Origin: Aurantiacibacter atlanticus
Lineage (GTDB): Bacteria > Pseudomonadota > Alphaproteobacteria > Sphingomonadales > Sphingomonadaceae
Length of the DNA stretch: 64,000 nt
Direction of reading: 5' to 3'
Assembly: GCF_001077815.2 (NCBI RefSeq)
Contig: NZ_CP011310.1
Span: 992,001 to 1,056,000 of the forward strand
Positions 19,420 through 28,279 of the stretch are shown piece after piece (position 1 is the first letter of the stretch; the number at the start of each line of letters is the position of its first letter). Below the pieces are notes generated by a model. That model saw nothing but the letters and a program-made list of their open reading frames with translations, did not search any database and had not been told where the DNA came from. Made by a program: the position numbers and the translations under genes.

Positions 19420-20220
19420 TCAGATCGTGTCGGTCACCCCCACCTTGCTCTCATTGAAGTAAGAGCGCCCGAATGATGTCAGAAAGCTGACATCTGCTGC
19501 ATCGCGTCCGATGCCGATTTTTACTGTCTTCGCAGGATCGGCCATGCCCGTGGGGTCGACGATCTGCCAGGTGCCGCCGCCCGGCGTGTTGCGATCTTCC
19601 AGGAATACTTCGGCAACCGCATGAAAATCCTGCGGATCCACGCCGGGTGCGTAACAGCTGACGTAGCGTGCAGGAATCGTGGAAGCGCGTGCCAGACAAA
19701 TCATGACATGGGCATAGTCACGGCAAATTCCGCGCCTTTCCACGAATGTATCAAGCGCTGTCGTGCCCGAATTGGAGGTGCCGGGTTCGTAGGTGAAATG
19801 ATCCGCGATCCAGTCCCGCATGGCGGCGATCTTCTCTCCTCCTGTGTAACGACCGAATTCGTCGGAAACGAAATTCTGCATAGGATCGGCCTGACAATAC
19901 CGCGAATCGAATACGTATTCGACTGTTTCGCCGGGCAAATCATGCGGATCAACCCGTTTGAGCGAGGCAATGTCTTCCACCAGCCGATTGACCTCTATGC
20001 TGGCCGAATATTCGACATTGTAATCGCCCTGCGCGCGGATCCATATCCGCTCCCCGATCTCTGCCTGCGCGGCCACGCGGGCCATGTGGATGGCAGGCGG
20101 CAGAACCGTATTGCTGGAAAGTATCTGTTGTTCCGGAATGTCTGCCGCCTCGAATTGCAGAAGCATATCGGTGGGCGCATCCAGAGACACGGAAAAACTC
20201 GAAGAAATCTTGATGGCCAT
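19420..20220 (-). CDS. transglutaminase-like family protein
   Basis: A 266-residue protein with an N-terminal beta domain and a transglutaminase-like cysteine-protease core. Catalytic triad candidates are Cys in RGICRDYAHVMICLARA, His in DFHAVAEVFLED and Asp in WQIVDPTG. Similar proteins probably act as peptidases or amidases on unknown substrates. Its YjbQ-family neighbour lies 50 bases upstream on the same strand, so the two may be co-transcribed. No signal peptide is seen. Confidence 0.83.
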   Translation of the reverse strand: MAIKISSSFSVSLDAPTDMLLQFEAADIPEQQILSSNTVLPPAIHMARVAAQAEIGERIWIRAQGDYNVEYSASIEVNRLVEDIASLKRVDPHDLPGETVEYVFDSRYCQADPMQNFVSDEFGRYTGGEKIAAMRDWIADHFTYEPGTSNSGTTALDTFVERRGICRDYAHVMICLARASTIPARYVSCYAPGVDPQDFHAVAEVFLEDRNTPGGGTWQIVDPTGMADPAKTVKIGIGRDAADVSFLTSFGRSYFNESKVGVTDTI

Positions 20221-20270
20221 TGGGGGCTTTCGGGCTTGAGGGGTATTGAGCGGATTTGAATGCAGAGAGG

Positions 20271-20687
20271 CTATTCGCCAAGGACATGCGCCACGATTTC
20301 ACGCTGATGTGGTGTGCGGCGATGTTCAACAAGGTAAATGCCTTGCCACGTGCCAAGTTCCATGCGGCCCCCTGCCACTGGCACATTTATTGAAACGCCT
20401 GTCAGCATGGTGCGGATATGCGCAGGCATATCGTCCGGTCCTTCGCTGTCATGTTCATATTGTGAACCTTCAGGCACGCTGGCTGACAGCCATTGCAGCA
20501 AGTCGCGCTGCACGGCAGGCGCGGCGTTTTCATTTATCAGGAGGCTGGCAGACGTATGACGGCAAAACAGCGTCAGCAGGCCGATTTCAATCCTCGTTTC
20601 AGCCAGCCACCGCGCAACGTCCTGCGTCACTTCATACAGGGCCTGGCCGTGCGTGGATATCGAAAGGCGGATCTGGGATTGGCGCAT
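20271..20687 (-). CDS. YjbQ/UPF0047 family protein
   Basis: A 138-residue protein of the conserved UPF0047 family, with low thiamine-phosphate synthase activity reported for some members and unclear physiological role. Recognisable family blocks are GLLTLFCRHTSASLLINENA, DMPAHIRTMLTG, and MELGTWQGIYLVEHR near the C-terminus. The length is typical. It sits upstream of the transglutaminase-like gene on the same strand. Confidence 0.85.
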   Translation of the reverse strand: MRQSQIRLSISTHGQALYEVTQDVARWLAETRIEIGLLTLFCRHTSASLLINENAAPAVQRDLLQWLSASVPEGSQYEHDSEGPDDMPAHIRTMLTGVSINVPVAGGRMELGTWQGIYLVEHRRTPHQREIVAHVLGE

Positions 20688-20785
20688 GCCATTTGCATTA
20701 GCACGCGCTCTATCATGGCGACAGCTTCCGCGTGACGTAGATGGTCAGGTAAACGCCGAGCGTCCCGGCATCAGCGTTCTGCGGC

Positions 20786-21499
20786 TCAGCGCCATCCAGC
20801 CTTGCGTGCTGCGGCTTCGGCCTCGGCATCAAGCGCCGGACCAGCGGCGAGTTCCTGCGCTTCTGCCATGACTTCGGCAGCCCCCGCCATGCGATATTGG
20901 CTAGTGGAGTCGTCAGCGCCATCACCTGTCGCTTCAATCCGCCAGCCATCGTCGTCACGGCAGGCAATTCCGCCCGCCTGATCGCTTGAATAGGCGCGGC
21001 AGAATTCTCCGCCATCATTCTGGAAGCTGAGCAGGATACGCGTATCTGCTGTGTTCCCCTGCTGCGCCACCAATTGCGTATTGAGCACACTGGCGAGCTG
21101 CGTATCGGCGTAGGCGCCGGGCAGGGCATCATCCCCTCCGCGCGGCAGGAAGACAGCCAGCGCCAGCGACGCAGCCAGAGCAGGCCCGGCGATCCAGCCC
21201 CAGCGCGGAACCGTGCGGCGCTGCGCAATCCGTTCCTTGGCGGCGGCAAAATCGACTACTTGCGCAGGCGGGTCTTCCTGGTGTGTGGTCTTGAGCAGAT
21301 TAGCCAGCCTATCGGGCACGGGCACTGCGGCAATCGGCGCAAAGTGGCCACCGAGTTTTTCCTTCAGGGCACGGTGGGCCGCGACCTGCGCCTGCAATTG
21401 CGTATCCTGCGCCACGGCGGCGGCGATTTCCTTCTCACGCTGACCGGTGATTTCGCCATCGGTCCATGCGGTGATTTCTTCGGGTGAAACGGTTATCAT
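20786..21499 (-). CDS. anti-sigma factor, membrane anchored
   Basis: A 237-residue protein directly downstream of, and overlapping by 4 bases (ATGA), an ECF sigma gene. The N-terminal cytoplasmic segment (SPEEITAWTDGEI, then EKEIAAAVAQDTQLQAQVAAHRAL) matches zinc-free anti-sigma domains. One transmembrane helix lies near residues 102-120 (WIAGPALAASLALAVFL). A periplasmic domain with a Cys pair (FCRAYSS and GIACRDDDGWRIE) follows. It is inferred to hold the sigma factor inactive until an envelope signal. The start MITVSPEE at 21499 is set by the overlap. Confidence 0.75.
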   Translation of the reverse strand: MITVSPEEITAWTDGEITGQREKEIAAAVAQDTQLQAQVAAHRALKEKLGGHFAPIAAVPVPDRLANLLKTTHQEDPPAQVVDFAAAKERIAQRRTVPRWGWIAGPALAASLALAVFLPRGGDDALPGAYADTQLASVLNTQLVAQQGNTADTRILLSFQNDGGEFCRAYSSDQAGGIACRDDDGWRIEATGDGADDSTSQYRMAGAAEVMAEAQELAAGPALDAEAEAAARKAGWR

Positions 21500-22056
21500 G
21501 CTGCATCCTCCAGCAAGGCCAGCAAAGCGTCGCGCCCGCGCACCAGCCGCGAATTGAGCGTGCCGACAGGGCAACCGATTATGGCGGCGGCTTCCTTATA
21601 GGCATAGCCTTCCACCATCACCAGCAGAACCGCCTCGCGTTGATCTTCGGGCAAATGCTGCATCGCCCGGTCGACATTGGAAAGCTCAACCGTGGCTTCC
21701 TGCGCGCCGACGCCACCAACAGCCATGCCTGCTTCTTCGGCTACGAAGGTCTGGCTGCGCCGACCTTTCGCGCGGGTTTCATCAATCCAGAGGTTGCGCA
21801 TAATTCGATACATCCAGCTATCGAGCCGCGTGCCTTCCGCCCATTTTTCACGGTTGGTCAGCGCGCGCTCTACCGTCATCTGGCAAAGATCGTCACCGTC
21901 AGCTTCATTGCCCGCCAAACCTGCTGCGAAACGTCGCAAACGGGGAAGGAGGCCCAGAACCTGCTTTTCAAACGATTGTTCCAGTGTCCTTGCCTTTACA
22001 TGGATTAAACGGTCGGCCCTGCGCGTTTCATCCACGCTTAATGGAAAAAAGTGCAA
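21496..22056 (-). CDS. ECF-family RNA polymerase sigma factor
   Basis: A 186-residue ECF sigma factor. Region 2 is visible around GLLPRLRRFAAGLAGNEADGDDLCQMTVERAL and LDSWMYRIMRNLWIDE. Region 4 is LPEDQREAVLLVMVEGYAYKEAAAIIGCPVGTLNSRLVRGRDAL, with the helix-turn-helix that reads the -35 box. The listed start is a TTG at 22056 and is uncertain: no Shine-Dalgarno site is evident, and a GTG at 22035 or later is possible. The downstream anti-sigma gene overlaps its stop. The start is only 10 bases from the divergent S8 protease start. Confidence 0.85.
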   Translation of the reverse strand: MHFFPLSVDETRRADRLIHVKARTLEQSFEKQVLGLLPRLRRFAAGLAGNEADGDDLCQMTVERALTNREKWAEGTRLDSWMYRIMRNLWIDETRAKGRRSQTFVAEEAGMAVGGVGAQEATVELSNVDRAMQHLPEDQREAVLLVMVEGYAYKEAAAIIGCPVGTLNSRLVRGRDALLALLEDAA

Positions 22057-22066
22057 GAGACAGTCA

Positions 22067-23344
22067 ATGAAGATCCGCTTTCCCTCGCTAACCTTTATAT
22101 TCGCCTTGTCGGCGGCGGTTCCTGCCAGCGCTCAAATTGGTGTTCCGATGGGCACGCCAATGGGTATGCCGGGCGTGCAGGATTTGCCCCGCCCAGCACT
22201 TGATCCAGTGCTCGATCCATTGATTGAATCGGTCCTTCACCGCACGGATAGGCTCACGGGAAGGCTAGCGCGCGAGGTGGAGGGGCTGGCGCAGGATCGT
22301 CTGCGCCGGATTGATCGCCTGGTGCAGCGCAACCGCGACATAATAGAGCGTGATGCACGCGGTGAAGCTGCGCGCAGGGGTGAATTGCTGGTAATGGACG
22401 CCAATGCCGCCGACATCGTCCGCGCCGAGCAGGCGGGCTATCGCGTAATCGGGCAAGAGGATTTTGAAGGGCTGGGCATAGATGTAGTCCGCTTTGCCCT
22501 TCCCCGCGGCACCGAGCTGGATAACGGGCAAGAGGCGCTGGGGCGGATCATGCCCGACGCGACGATCAGCGCAGACAATCTCTACTTCCAATCCGGCCAG
22601 GCCGGTTCGCCGGCGCAGCAAGTGGCAACGTCACCATTTAACAGAGGTAATTTTGCGCCGGTGGGCATGATTGATGGCGCGCCTGCCAGCGCCGTTCCCG
22701 TTACCGCAATGCGCAGCTTTGCTGATGGTGGAGGAACGCCAAGCGATCATGGCAGTGCCATTGCCAGTCTTCTGCGCTCTGCCGGGGCAAACCGTATCCA
22801 CGCCGCCGATGTCTATGGCACCGATCGCGCTGGCGGCAATGCGCTTGCCATCGCGCGTGCACTGGGATGGCTGGCCCAGAATGGTGCGCGCGTCGTTACC
22901 ATCAGTCTTGTCGGGCCGGACAATCCGGTGCTTGCCCGCGCAATCGCTTCTACGCGTCTCAGGGGTGTGGTGGTGGTTGCAGCGGTCGGCAATGACGGGC
23001 CGGCTGCACCCCCTGCCTACCCGGCTTCCTATACAGGCGTGGTGGCCGTCACAGCTGTCGACAGGCACGAACGTGCTCTGCTTGAGGCGGGACGCGCCCT
23101 CCATCTCGATTATTCTGCGCCGGGTGCGAATATCTATGGCCTTGATCGACGCGGACGGTCGCAAAGGCTGCGTGGCACATCCTATGCTACGCCATTGGTT
23201 GCCGCGCGCATTGCTGCCGCGCTGGGACGCGGCGAACAATGGCGTAGCGTTTTGGACGAAGAAGCGCATGACCTCGGACCGCGCGGAGCGGATGAAATAT
23301 ATGGCCGCGGCCTTGTTTGCCGCGCTTGCGCCATACGGCGCTGA
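22067..23344 (+). CDS. S8 (subtilisin-like) serine protease, exported
   Basis: A 425-residue secreted protease with signal peptide (SLTFIFALSAAVPASAQ). A helical region of about 100 residues rich in Arg/Glu may serve as a pro-domain. The S8 catalytic triad is readable: Asp in VGMIDGAP, His in PSDHGSAIASLL, Ser in RGTSYATPLVAARIA, with the oxyanion Asn in AAVGNDGPA. It is divergent from the ECF sigma/anti-sigma pair, so it may be its target or part of the signalling circuit (inferred from position). ATG 22067 places the signal peptide at the N-terminus. Confidence 0.85.
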   Translation: MKIRFPSLTFIFALSAAVPASAQIGVPMGTPMGMPGVQDLPRPALDPVLDPLIESVLHRTDRLTGRLAREVEGLAQDRLRRIDRLVQRNRDIIERDARGEAARRGELLVMDANAADIVRAEQAGYRVIGQEDFEGLGIDVVRFALPRGTELDNGQEALGRIMPDATISADNLYFQSGQAGSPAQQVATSPFNRGNFAPVGMIDGAPASAVPVTAMRSFADGGGTPSDHGSAIASLLRSAGANRIHAADVYGTDRAGGNALAIARALGWLAQNGARVVTISLVGPDNPVLARAIASTRLRGVVVVAAVGNDGPAAPPAYPASYTGVVAVTAVDRHERALLEAGRALHLDYSAPGANIYGLDRRGRSQRLRGTSYATPLVAARIAAALGRGEQWRSVLDEEAHDLGPRGADEIYGRGLVCRACAIRR

Positions 23345-23410
23345 AACTTTTTTTAAAAAAATCGCGCAAGGATGGATTAAGCCGCAGTCACCATCCGTTT
23401 TCCTTTTATC

Positions 23411-23440
23411 GGCCGGACAAGAAACCACCGGCCTGGTTTT
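23411..23440 (+). terminator. probable Rho-independent terminator after the S8 protease gene
   Basis: GGCCGG (23411-23416) pairs with CCGGCC (23428-23433) across an 11-base loop and is followed by TGGTTTT. Another 6-bp stem, GGATGG/CCATCC at 23370-23396, is followed by GTTTTCCTTTT. Either could end the protease transcript before the next gene's Shine-Dalgarno site. Confidence 0.45.
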
Positions 23441-23455
23441 GAAAGGAATTGGATC

Positions 23456-24436
23456 ATGAAAAAGGCTCTTACTCTTACTTCGGCAATTACTGGAGCTCTC
23501 GCCCTCACGCTGATCGCAACACCTGCCAGCGCGCAGGTTCTTGGCGGCGTACTCGGCGGCGGTGGTGGCGGCGGCATGCTCGATTCCACTATTGGCGGCA
23601 TTGATCGCACTGTACGGTCGAGCACTGGCGGCGCTTTTGAAACCCGCGGTTCAACCCGTGGCAACACCCGCATCAACCCTCGTGAAGGCCGCGTAGATGC
23701 TGACGGCGGAGCAGAAGGTTCGATCACCGGTAACGCCACGCAGGTTCTTAACAGCCCGCTGGGCGGCTCCGCTGCTGACGTAAGTGGCCAGGGCAATGCT
23801 TCGGCCAATGGTTCGGTATCCGCCCAATTGGTCGGCACCGATGCGGTGCGTCAAACCGCTACTGGTGCAGTAAGCACAGTACATGGGACCGCCACGGGTG
23901 CAGTAGGCACAGCGCACAGCACCGCGACTGGCGCAGTCGGCACGGCACTTGAAACGACGACCAGTGTAGCCGGTCGCGCTCGTGGTGCGGCAACCGGGGT
24001 TGCTGGATCTGCGCTTGGCACGGCCAATGGCGTTGCTTCGGCCAGCGGTTCGGCAGCCGCTTCGGTTTCCGGTTCTGCCAATGGTGCCGCTGACGGCAAT
24101 CCGGCAGGTGGCGCCCTTTATGGTATTGGTACCGGTATCCTCGCGGCAGAAGGCAGCAGTGCCGCATCTGGCGAAGGCGTTTTCGCAATCGCTCCGGGCA
24201 TGGATGTTCTGTCTGGAAATGGCGACCATATCGGCGAGGTGAGCGACATCGTTGCCGACCGTCATGGCCAGGTGAGCCAGGTGCTTGTCCAGTCGGGCGA
24301 CTCGCAGGAAATGGTCCCCGCCGGCAATCTTTCAGGCGCGGGGGATGCGCTGGTGATGGGTGAGGCCGAAGGGCAGAGCAACCGCGAAGCCGGGCCTACC
24401 CGCAACACAGATGGGCCCAACACATCCCACAAGTAA
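23456..24436 (+). CDS. exported protein with 11-residue repeats and a PRC-barrel-like C-terminus
   Basis: A 326-residue exported protein of unknown function. A clear signal peptide (KKALTLTSAITGALALTLIATPASAQ) leads into a Gly-rich stretch (VLGGVLGGGGGGG). Residues about 134-221 form eight consecutive 11-residue repeats beginning TATGAVSTVHG, TATGAVGTAHS, TATGAVGTALE and then diverging. The C-terminal part (MDVLSGNGDHIGEVSDIVADRHGQVSQVLVQSG) resembles a PRC-barrel. ATG 23456 has AAAGGAA upstream. The composition (Gly, Ala, Ser, Thr) differs strongly from its neighbours. A strong terminator follows. Confidence 0.7.
   Translation: MKKALTLTSAITGALALTLIATPASAQVLGGVLGGGGGGGMLDSTIGGIDRTVRSSTGGAFETRGSTRGNTRINPREGRVDADGGAEGSITGNATQVLNSPLGGSAADVSGQGNASANGSVSAQLVGTDAVRQTATGAVSTVHGTATGAVGTAHSTATGAVGTALETTTSVAGRARGAATGVAGSALGTANGVASASGSAAASVSGSANGAADGNPAGGALYGIGTGILAAEGSSAASGEGVFAIAPGMDVLSGNGDHIGEVSDIVADRHGQVSQVLVQSGDSQEMVPAGNLSGAGDALVMGEAEGQSNREAGPTRNTDGPNTSHK
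23855..24118 (+). repeat. eight tandem 33-base coding repeats (11 residues each)
   Basis: Eight in-frame 33-base units in the exported PRC-barrel-like protein, the first three nearly identical at protein level (TATGAV followed by a variable pentapeptide). Later units drift but keep small residues at the same positions. Confidence 0.75.
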
Positions 24437-24482
24437 GTTCGAACGACCCCGCCCGCCGGCCTTATCCGGCGTGCCAACTTTG

Positions 24483-24518
24483 CGGCCTGCACAGAAACGT
24501 GCAGGCCGTCTTTTCTTG
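24483..24518 (+). terminator. Rho-independent terminator
   Basis: CGGCCTGCAC (24483-24492) pairs perfectly with GTGCAGGCCG (24499-24508) around a 6-base loop, followed by TCTTTTCTT. It ends the repeat-protein transcript. It lies 8 bases before the convergent rimO stop and could serve that strand weakly too. Confidence 0.85.
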
Positions 24519-24525
24519 TTGAATG

Positions 24526-25920
24526 TCAGGCAGCGTCCAGGGCCGGATCCGTCGGAACCCCAAACAGATCATGCGCATCTGCATCTTCAATCTCGACATT
24601 GATGATATCGCCTGGCGCCAGTGACGCGGAAACATTGCGCAGATAAACCTGGCCGTCGATTTCAGGTGCATCAGCCTGGCTGCGCGCCGTGGCGCCAATA
24701 TCGCCATCCTCGTCTTCTTCGCCGACTTCATCGATAATAGCGGGCAGGGTGCGGCCTATTTTTGCAGAAAGCTTGGCCGCGCTGATGCGCTCTGTGACTT
24801 CCATCAGGCGGGCATAGCGTTCATCCTTGACCGCCTCTGCCACGGGATCGGGGAGGTGATTGGCGGCTGCGCCTTCAACAGGTTCGAACCGGAATGCCCC
24901 GACGCGATCGAGCTGGGCTTCTTCCAGCCAGTCGAGAAGATAGCGAAAATCATCTTCCGTCTCGCCCGGAAAGCCGACCACGAAGCTGGAACGGATCGTG
25001 AGATCAGGAGCAATGGCGCGCCATTTGTGAATGCGTTCGAGCACCTTGGCTTCGTTAGCAGGGCGTTTCATTGCTTTCAGCACAGATGGGCTGGCGTGCT
25101 GGAAGGGGATATCGAGATAGGGCGTCAGCAGCCCCTCGGCCATCAGAGGGATGACAGCGTCAACATGCGGATAGGGATAAACGTAATGCAGTCTGACCCA
25201 GGGCGGCGTACCTTCCGCCGTGCGCAGCTGGCCCAGTTCGCGGGCCAGATCTGTCATATGCGCGCGGACATCCACACCTTTCCACGTCCGGCTTTCATGC
25301 CGGGTATCGACACCATAGGCGCTAGTATCCTGGCTGATAACCAGCAATTCCTTTGTACCTGCGGCGACCAGCTTTTCCGCTTCGCGCAACACCGCATCAA
25401 TCCTCCGGCTGGCCAGTTTCCCGCGCAATTGCGGAATGATGCAAAAAGCGCAGGAGTGATTGCAGCCTTCTGAGATCTTGAGATAGCTATAGTGGCGCGG
25501 CGTCAGCTTTATGTCAGTTTCAGACGGTTGCGGCACAAGGTCGATATATGGGCCTTGCGAAGGCGGCGCGGCTTCGTGAACGGCTTCTACCACATCCTCA
25601 TACTGATGCGCGCCAGTGATCGCGAGAACCTGCGGAAAGCGGGCGCGGATCACGTCTGCTTCTTCGCCCATGCAGCCGGTAACGATTACGCGACCATTTT
25701 CCGCAATGGCCTCTCCAATCGCCTCCAGACTTTCTTCCTTGGCGGAATCGAGAAAGCCGCAGGTATTGACCAGCACAACATCCGCTCCGCCATAATCGGG
25801 AGCCATGGCATAGCCATCGGCGCGCAACCTCGTGAGGATGCGCTCGGAATCCACCAGCGCCTTGGGACAGCCGAGGCTGACCATGCCCACTTTCTTCTGA
25901 TCTTGTATCTGGGTTGCCAT
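24526..25920 (-). CDS. rimO: ribosomal protein uS12 methylthiotransferase RimO
   Basis: A radical-SAM enzyme that adds a methylthio group to an Asp of ribosomal protein S12. The 464-residue protein has three parts. The N-terminal UPF0004 domain ([41 protein letters not shown]) carries cluster cysteines. The radical-[14 protein letters not shown] motif follows near residue 155, and a C-terminal TRAM domain ([34 protein letters not shown]) ends it. [11 protein letters not shown] distinguishes RimO from MiaB. It is convergent with the repeat-protein gene. Confidence 0.94.
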   Translation of the reverse strand: MATQIQDQKKVGMVSLGCPKALVDSERILTRLRADGYAMAPDYGGADVVLVNTCGFLDSAKEESLEAIGEAIAENGRVIVTGCMGEEADVIRARFPQVLAITGAHQYEDVVEAVHEAAPPSQGPYIDLVPQPSETDIKLTPRHYSYLKISEGCNHSCAFCIIPQLRGKLASRRIDAVLREAEKLVAAGTKELLVISQDTSAYGVDTRHESRTWKGVDVRAHMTDLARELGQLRTAEGTPPWVRLHYVYPYPHVDAVIPLMAEGLLTPYLDIPFQHASPSVLKAMKRPANEAKVLERIHKWRAIAPDLTIRSSFVVGFPGETEDDFRYLLDWLEEAQLDRVGAFRFEPVEGAAANHLPDPVAEAVKDERYARLMEVTERISAAKLSAKIGRTLPAIIDEVGEEDEDGDIGATARSQADAPEIDGQVYLRNVSASLAPGDIINVEIEDADAHDLFGVPTDPALDAA

Positions 25921-25996
25921 GACTGCTGCGCCCCTACACCCAAGCCGCGAGATGGGCTAGTGGTAAGGATGGGACGATTTCAGGGAAGGGTTTATC

Positions 25997-26413
25997 ATGG
26001 GCGATATAAATCTCATCACGGTGTTTCTGGCAGGTGCTGCATTCTTTGTGCTGGGGGCGCTGTGGTATGGGCCGCTGTTCGGCAAGTCGTGGCGTAAACT
26101 GGTGGGCATTACGGCCGAAGACATGGCAGCCGGGCCCAGACCCGGCCAGAACCCTGTCTGGCTGATCATGATGCTGTGCTTTGCGTTTGAATTGCTGATT
26201 GCGCTAACGCTTGCGCATCAATTTGCCATGACCAATCCATCGGATCGCGCAAAAATGATGATCGCGATTGGATATGGCGCGCTGCTGATGGCACCCGCAA
26301 TCGGCATCAATTATCTGTTCCAGATGCGATCGAGCAAATTGTTTGCCATCGATGCGGGCTATTTCATTGCCGGCATGGCCGCGATGGGCGGTGTGTTCGT
26401 AGCCTTCGACTAG
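25997..26413 (+). CDS. DUF1761 family membrane protein
   Basis: A 138-residue integral membrane protein with about four hydrophobic helices. The family pattern is visible as AAFFVLGALWYGPLFGKSW near the N-terminus, then LIMMLCFAFELLIALTLA, IAIGYGALLMAPAIGINYLF, and IDAGYFIAGMAAMGGVFVAF. The family has no defined function. GGGAAGGG lies upstream of ATG 25997. It is divergent from rimO. Confidence 0.78.
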   Translation: MGDINLITVFLAGAAFFVLGALWYGPLFGKSWRKLVGITAEDMAAGPRPGQNPVWLIMMLCFAFELLIALTLAHQFAMTNPSDRAKMMIAIGYGALLMAPAIGINYLFQMRSSKLFAIDAGYFIAGMAAMGGVFVAFD

Positions 26414-26432
26414 CGGGGTTAGTTGGCCCGAA

Positions 26433-27521
26433 TTATTCGGTCAGCTCTTCATCATGTTCGGACGGCAGGATTTCGACCACCACATCACCTGCCTGCAAAG
26501 CTTCTGCCTGATGCTCCCAAAAGCCGCAGGCCTTTCCGTTGCGATAAATGCGCAGGCCCACACCGCCCGTGGTAAGCTGGGTAAGGGGGAGGCCAATTTC
26601 TTCTGGCAGGACCTTACGTTCCACCAATTGTACGCGCCCCGTGACAGAAGCGAGGTCGGCCATATATTCGGCAATATGCGCCCCACGGGCAGAGCCTGCC
26701 AGAAGCAGACCGGTAAAGCGTACCGGATTGATCACATTATCCGCGCCCGCCTGCCGTGCCAGCAATTCATTGTCCGATGCGCGGACCACCACGCTAATGG
26801 GCACATATGGTGCCAGATGGCGCACGGTCAGCACAATCAGGATGGAGGCGTCATCCCTGCCCGCTGATACCAGAACAGTCTGCGCGGCAGCTATGCGCAC
26901 CGCTTCAAGGTTTTCATCGCGGGTGGCATCGGCCTCGATCACATTGCAACCCAGCGATTCTGCAAGGGCGAGCTGTTCGGGGTTTGTGTCCATCACCACG
27001 ATACATTCGGGATCGGTGCCACGCTCGATCAGTTCTTCTACCGCTTCGGAGCCGGAGACGCCAAAGCCGAGAACCACGACATGGTCGTTCAGCTGTTCCT
27101 GTATGCGAGCCATGCGCCACTTCTCCCAACTGTGCTTGATAATGAAATTATAGGCAGTGCCGACAAAGATGAAGAGCACTGCGAACCTGACCGGCGTAAC
27201 GATGACGGCTTCCACCAGCCGCGCCCTGTCGCTTATCGGCGTGATATCGCCAAATCCGGTAGTGGTGATGGATATCATGGTGAAATAGACGACATCGAGA
27301 AAGCTGACTTCTCCATCAGCATTGTCGACAAGGCCGCTGCGATCCCACCAGTGGATCATCACTACCAGGAATATGAGTAAAACCGCTGTCGAAATGCGGA
27401 TACCCAGATCGCCCCATACTGGCAAGCGTACTGCGCGGCGCAAAGGGGTGAAGCGGCGCTTGCCGTAACGGATGTTTTCCACCCGGTACCGTCTGCGCGT
27501 CGGTTCTCCCCCTTCCGCCAT
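26433..27521 (-). CDS. potassium channel with RCK/TrkA-N domain
   Basis: A 362-residue two-helix potassium channel. TM1 is near residues 35-57 (ISTAVLLIFLVVMIHWW). The pore loop has filter TTTGFGDITP, with Phe in place of the usual Tyr of TxGYGD. TM2 is AVIVTPVRFAVLFIFVGTAYNF. An RCK nucleotide-binding domain (VVVLGFGVSGSEAVEELI, then a Rossmann fold to about residue 270) and a TrkA-C-like end follow. It probably gates potassium flux in response to bound nucleotide or cation. It shares one base with the upstream surE, suggesting an operon serS-surE-channel. Confidence 0.85.
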   Translation of the reverse strand: MAEGGEPTRRRYRVENIRYGKRRFTPLRRAVRLPVWGDLGIRISTAVLLIFLVVMIHWWDRSGLVDNADGEVSFLDVVYFTMISITTTGFGDITPISDRARLVEAVIVTPVRFAVLFIFVGTAYNFIIKHSWEKWRMARIQEQLNDHVVVLGFGVSGSEAVEELIERGTDPECIVVMDTNPEQLALAESLGCNVIEADATRDENLEAVRIAAAQTVLVSAGRDDASILIVLTVRHLAPYVPISVVVRASDNELLARQAGADNVINPVRFTGLLLAGSARGAHIAEYMADLASVTGRVQLVERKVLPEEIGLPLTQLTTGGVGLRIYRNGKACGFWEHQAEALQAGDVVVEILPSEHDEELTE

Positions 27522-28276
27522 TACTGCGTGAACCGTTCCGCCAGTGCGCCGATTGCGGAATGATGTGTCAGATCGAGCTGGAGGGGCGTGATTGCAATAT
27601 AGCCTTCCGCAATCGCTTCAAGATCGGTGCCATGGTCCAGCGTATGTTCGGCATCCTGCAAACCAAACCAATAATAAGGACGCCCGCGCGGGTCCTTCCC
27701 TTCCACCAGCGAACCACGGCTGTAATCGTGAAAGCCCTGCCTGACTACGCGAATGCCACGAACTTCTTCGGCGGGCAGGGCGGGAAAGTTGACATTGATG
27801 AGCGTGCGCTTGGCCATGGCCACATCGATCAGCGGTTCAAGCACCTGCTTGCCCCATGCCTCGGTTGCAGAAAAGCTGGCACCATTGCGGCGAAAGGCCT
27901 GGCTGAGAGCAATAGCGGGTATGCCTGCAAGGGCCGCTTCCATCGCAGCGGAAATAGTGCCGGAATAGGTAATGTCGTCGCCCAGATTTTCACCCGCATT
28001 CACGCCGGAAATGACAAGATCTGGTCGGCCATCATCGAACAGCTTGCGTAGCGCGAGATTGATGGAATCAGTTGGCGTTCCGGTGACGCAATAACGCTTC
28101 TCCCCCAGCTTTTGCAGCCGCACCGGAAGGTGCAAGGTCAGCGAATGGCCCGCGCCCGATTGTTCTTCCGATGGCGCACAAACCCACACATCGTCAGACA
28201 ATTGCGCCGCCAACTCTTGCAGAACGGCCATTCCGGGGGCGTGGATGCCATCATCATTGGTGAGGAGAATCCGCAT
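27521..28276 (-). CDS. surE: 5'/3'-nucleotidase SurE
   Basis: A 251-residue metal-dependent nucleoside monophosphatase linked to stationary-phase survival. The N-terminal MRILLTNDDGIHAPG carries the metal-binding Asp-Asp pair. VCAPSEEQSGAGHSLTL, VTGTPTDSINLAL, VISGVNAGENLGDDITYSGTISAAMEA and a C-terminal TPLQLDLT are all family motifs. It lies 3 bases after serS and overlaps the channel gene by one base. Confidence 0.94.
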   Translation of the reverse strand: MRILLTNDDGIHAPGMAVLQELAAQLSDDVWVCAPSEEQSGAGHSLTLHLPVRLQKLGEKRYCVTGTPTDSINLALRKLFDDGRPDLVISGVNAGENLGDDITYSGTISAAMEAALAGIPAIALSQAFRRNGASFSATEAWGKQVLEPLIDVAMAKRTLINVNFPALPAEEVRGIRVVRQGFHDYSRGSLVEGKDPRGRPYYWFGLQDAEHTLDHGTDLEAIAEGYIAITPLQLDLTHHSAIGALAERFTQ

Positions 28277-28279
28277 TGG

